A program made the translations under genes and the position numbers. Positions 62,245 to 64,000 of a DNA stretch of 64,000 nucleotides are shown here, one piece after another. The stretch is from Scatophagus argus (lineage: Eukaryota > Chordata > Actinopteri > Scatophagidae): NCBI RefSeq assembly GCF_020382885.2, contig NC_058512.1, forward strand, positions 9,450,802-9,514,801. The letters are read 5' to 3'. The first letter of the stretch is position 1. Each line of letters starts with the position of its first letter. The notes beneath the pieces were generated by a model. The model did no database searches and was not told where the DNA came from. It saw nothing but the letters and a program-made list of their open reading frames with translations.

Positions 62245-64000
62245 GCAACAGCAGGACTGATTGCTGATTTTGTTGAACTGTCTCACTGGCTACCTTTCAG
62301 AGAGCTGTAATCTATCCGCTGCTTGATCTTGGCCTCTTCGACCAGGTAGGCAGCTTCCTGGGTGAAGACAAGCTGCCGGAGACGAGGCCTGAACCCGTTC
62401 CTGTCATACTTCACCACTGGCACGCTGTACTGTGGACACACACACACACACACATACACACACAAGGTCACAGTGTGTAAAAGAAGGACAAAGATGCAAA
62501 GTACATTACAATGTTAGTTTACCTTGATGTGCTCATGCTGAATCATCTGAAGCACTCTGATATTTATGTCTTCTGCACCTTAATAAAGTAACAGAAACCA
62601 CTGAGAATCCACAACACACAAACTGAACCAGATAATCTGATACTTTCTCAGAAATTTCATTATAACATGCTTATCAATGTGCCTGTTAACAAGCTCACAA
62701 AACATATCCCAACATCAGATTTTTTAATTTAATTTGTAAATGATGTAATGTAAGTGTGCAGAAAATAACTTACCTATCCTGGTGTCCACAAATGGTCTGC
62801 ACACACTGAAGGGGTAGTTTTCTTTCTTTCCCTTGAACATGGAGCTCGTTTGTAGTTTTAACAGAAGCTAGAAACAAGGAAACAGTATAAAAACACAAAG
62901 TAAGTTAAGATAAGATACTTTATTTTAAAAGACCAAATTGATATGAGGTTCCTGCACTCCATAGGGTGGCTCATACCTGTGCTTTCCTCTGTGGGGTGAT
63001 TCCCCGGACATACTGCCTCACCATGTGGCGAATGTAGAGCTTCTTCAAGAGCTGGGAGGTCTAGAAAAATTACATGAGCTGTTTGATTTGACACCTTTCC
63101 AGTGTGTAGCCACTATCAAAATTAACAACCTGAAACAGTGGGTGTAAAAAATATATCACTCACCTCCTGCATTATAGGCGGAGAGGTGAGCCAAGAGTCC
63201 TTCTCCAGGACTGTTTTGGGAAGGCTTTCCTTCAGTCGTGTGAGGTAGCTGTGCCTCACATAGGCCAGGTACTCACTGTTGTCAATGCAGGATGGCTGAT
63301 TTCTAGTTATGAAGCCTTTAATGAACCTATAACAAAAATTATTACAGATGTAACCTCAAAACATTGTCATCTTATTATAATCCCAGTCTCGATCTCATTA
63401 TGTTAACTTACTTCTTGATGACCTTGACAGCCCATGCCCTCTTCTCACGCTCCTTTCTGGCCATCAGTCCTCTCCAGCAGTTTTCAATCTTCGTGGCTAT
63501 TTGAACAAGGTGTATCTTAAAAGGCTTATCATGTGGGCCACATTTAGTCACATTTGCACTACAGTAAGCAAATCTGTTCAAGTTAAATACTCACCAGCCT
63601 CTCTCTGCTTCTGGTAGTCTCCTTTCACCCTGTAGCCTTTGTACTTGGCCTGAATCCTTGTTGCTGCAATGGTGGCAGTTATAGTCACCCTCAGGAGTTT
63701 TATGATGCTTAATATGGCATTAAAGCTTAATTTACAGAACAAACTCTTACCTAGCTTATGTTTGCATGCCTGAAAGGCGTCTTCAGTTGCAAACAGAGTT
63801 CTAGGGTGCCGGATGAAAATTTTTGTCCTTAAGGGAAAAAGAAAAGTAGTGAGAAGTTGCTGTGTTTCATCAAGCACATTCTATGGCACACATCCTTTAA
63901 GATCTGCCTACCGGCCCATCTTGTACTCGTCCTTTTTGTAGCCCAGGTGTTTGATCAGGCGCTGCACACCTTCTGCTGCTGTACCTTTCCAGTTGGGCCA
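61298..64000 (-). CDS. myo1h: unconventional myosin class I, probably myosin IH, 3' part
   Basis: Fourteen minus-strand exons are visible, the first running off the right edge: 63912-64000, 63751-63827, 63595-63663, 63412-63496, 63164-63326, 62977-63060, 62774-62867, 62523-62578, 62294-62429, 62091-62151, 61622-61719, 61418-61517 and 61298-61324, with the first counted as partial and possibly one still unresolved. Class I myosins are single-headed actin motors that bind membranes. The end of the motor ([20 protein letters not shown]) is followed by IQ motifs for calmodulin ([27 protein letters not shown]). A TH1 lipid-binding tail follows, with [20 protein letters not shown] and ending ESTRTKSR. 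The IQ1 string fits MYO1H better than MYO1C, whose equivalent begins ATKIQAAWRGF. The motor domain proper lies outside the window. Confidence 0.85.
62157..62196. repeat. (AAAG)n microsatellite at a myosin 3' splice site
   Basis: On the transcribed strand this is a CTTT repeat running up to the AACATAG acceptor of the exon that begins at 62151, so it serves as that intron's pyrimidine tract. Confidence 0.9.
62203..62245. repeat. (AT)n microsatellite
   Basis: An imperfect AT run lying in the same myosin intron as the AAAG repeat. Confidence 0.9.
62434..62464. repeat. (CA)n microsatellite at a myosin 3' splice site
   Basis: On the transcribed strand this is a TG repeat ending four bases before the CCACAG acceptor of the exon that begins at 62429. 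Confidence 0.9.

Noticed and set aside
61298-64000. Assignment to myosin IC
   Set aside because: The first IQ motif ([12 protein letters not shown]) and the gene neighbourhood fit MYO1H better than MYO1C, which reads ATKIQAAWRGF there.
1-64000. CRISPR arrays, phage or bacterial operons
   Set aside because: Spliced vertebrate genes throughout; the only regular arrays are microsatellites.

Overview
The window looks like nuclear DNA of a ray-finned fish, most likely a percomorph teleost. Genes are split into many short GT-AG exons, intergenic DNA is AT-rich, CA/GT microsatellites are common, and several dispersed repeats are of types I associate with percomorphs (a Tc1/mariner element, tRNA-derived SINE remnants, and the repeat that opens 'aaaggagtggtttgac'). 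The species cannot be named from sequence alone.

Layout. From 1 to about 31 kb I see no gene I can defend, only repeats, one decayed Tc1/mariner copy (14506-16023) and a pair of unexplained splice-bounded open frames near 5.4-5.95 kb. From 31424 to 33615 on the + strand lies a complete eight-exon tescalcin gene (216 aa). Everything recognisable after that is on the - strand: an IL-6-family cytokine of the M17/LIF type (36648-37913), an unidentified short possible secreted ORF (39656-39862), the C-terminal half of a TAO kinase 3 gene (42540-47145), a complete HSP27/hspb1-type small heat-shock gene (49560-50650), a complete 16-exon susd2 gene (52156-59914, 821 aa), and the 3' part of a class I myosin, probably myo1h (61298-64000, running off the right edge).

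I joined the exons by hand from reading frame, splice sites and remembered family similarity. Phases close exactly through tescalcin, the cytokine, hspb1 and susd2, which strongly supports those models. The genes do not form an operon or pathway. They are a vertebrate syntenic block mixing neighbours found, from memory, on human 12q24 (TESC, TAOK3, MYO1H) and 22q (LIF, SUSD2).

The most unusual locus is taok3. Eight exons for the coiled-coil half are intact and in phase, but no kinase exon is visible before hspb1 begins, and there is an in-frame TAG just inside one exon. That TAG sits exactly at the end of a possible second 3' splice site 12 nt downstream, so alternative splicing could remove it in frame. 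I found no CRISPR, phage, bacterial or otherwise exotic system.
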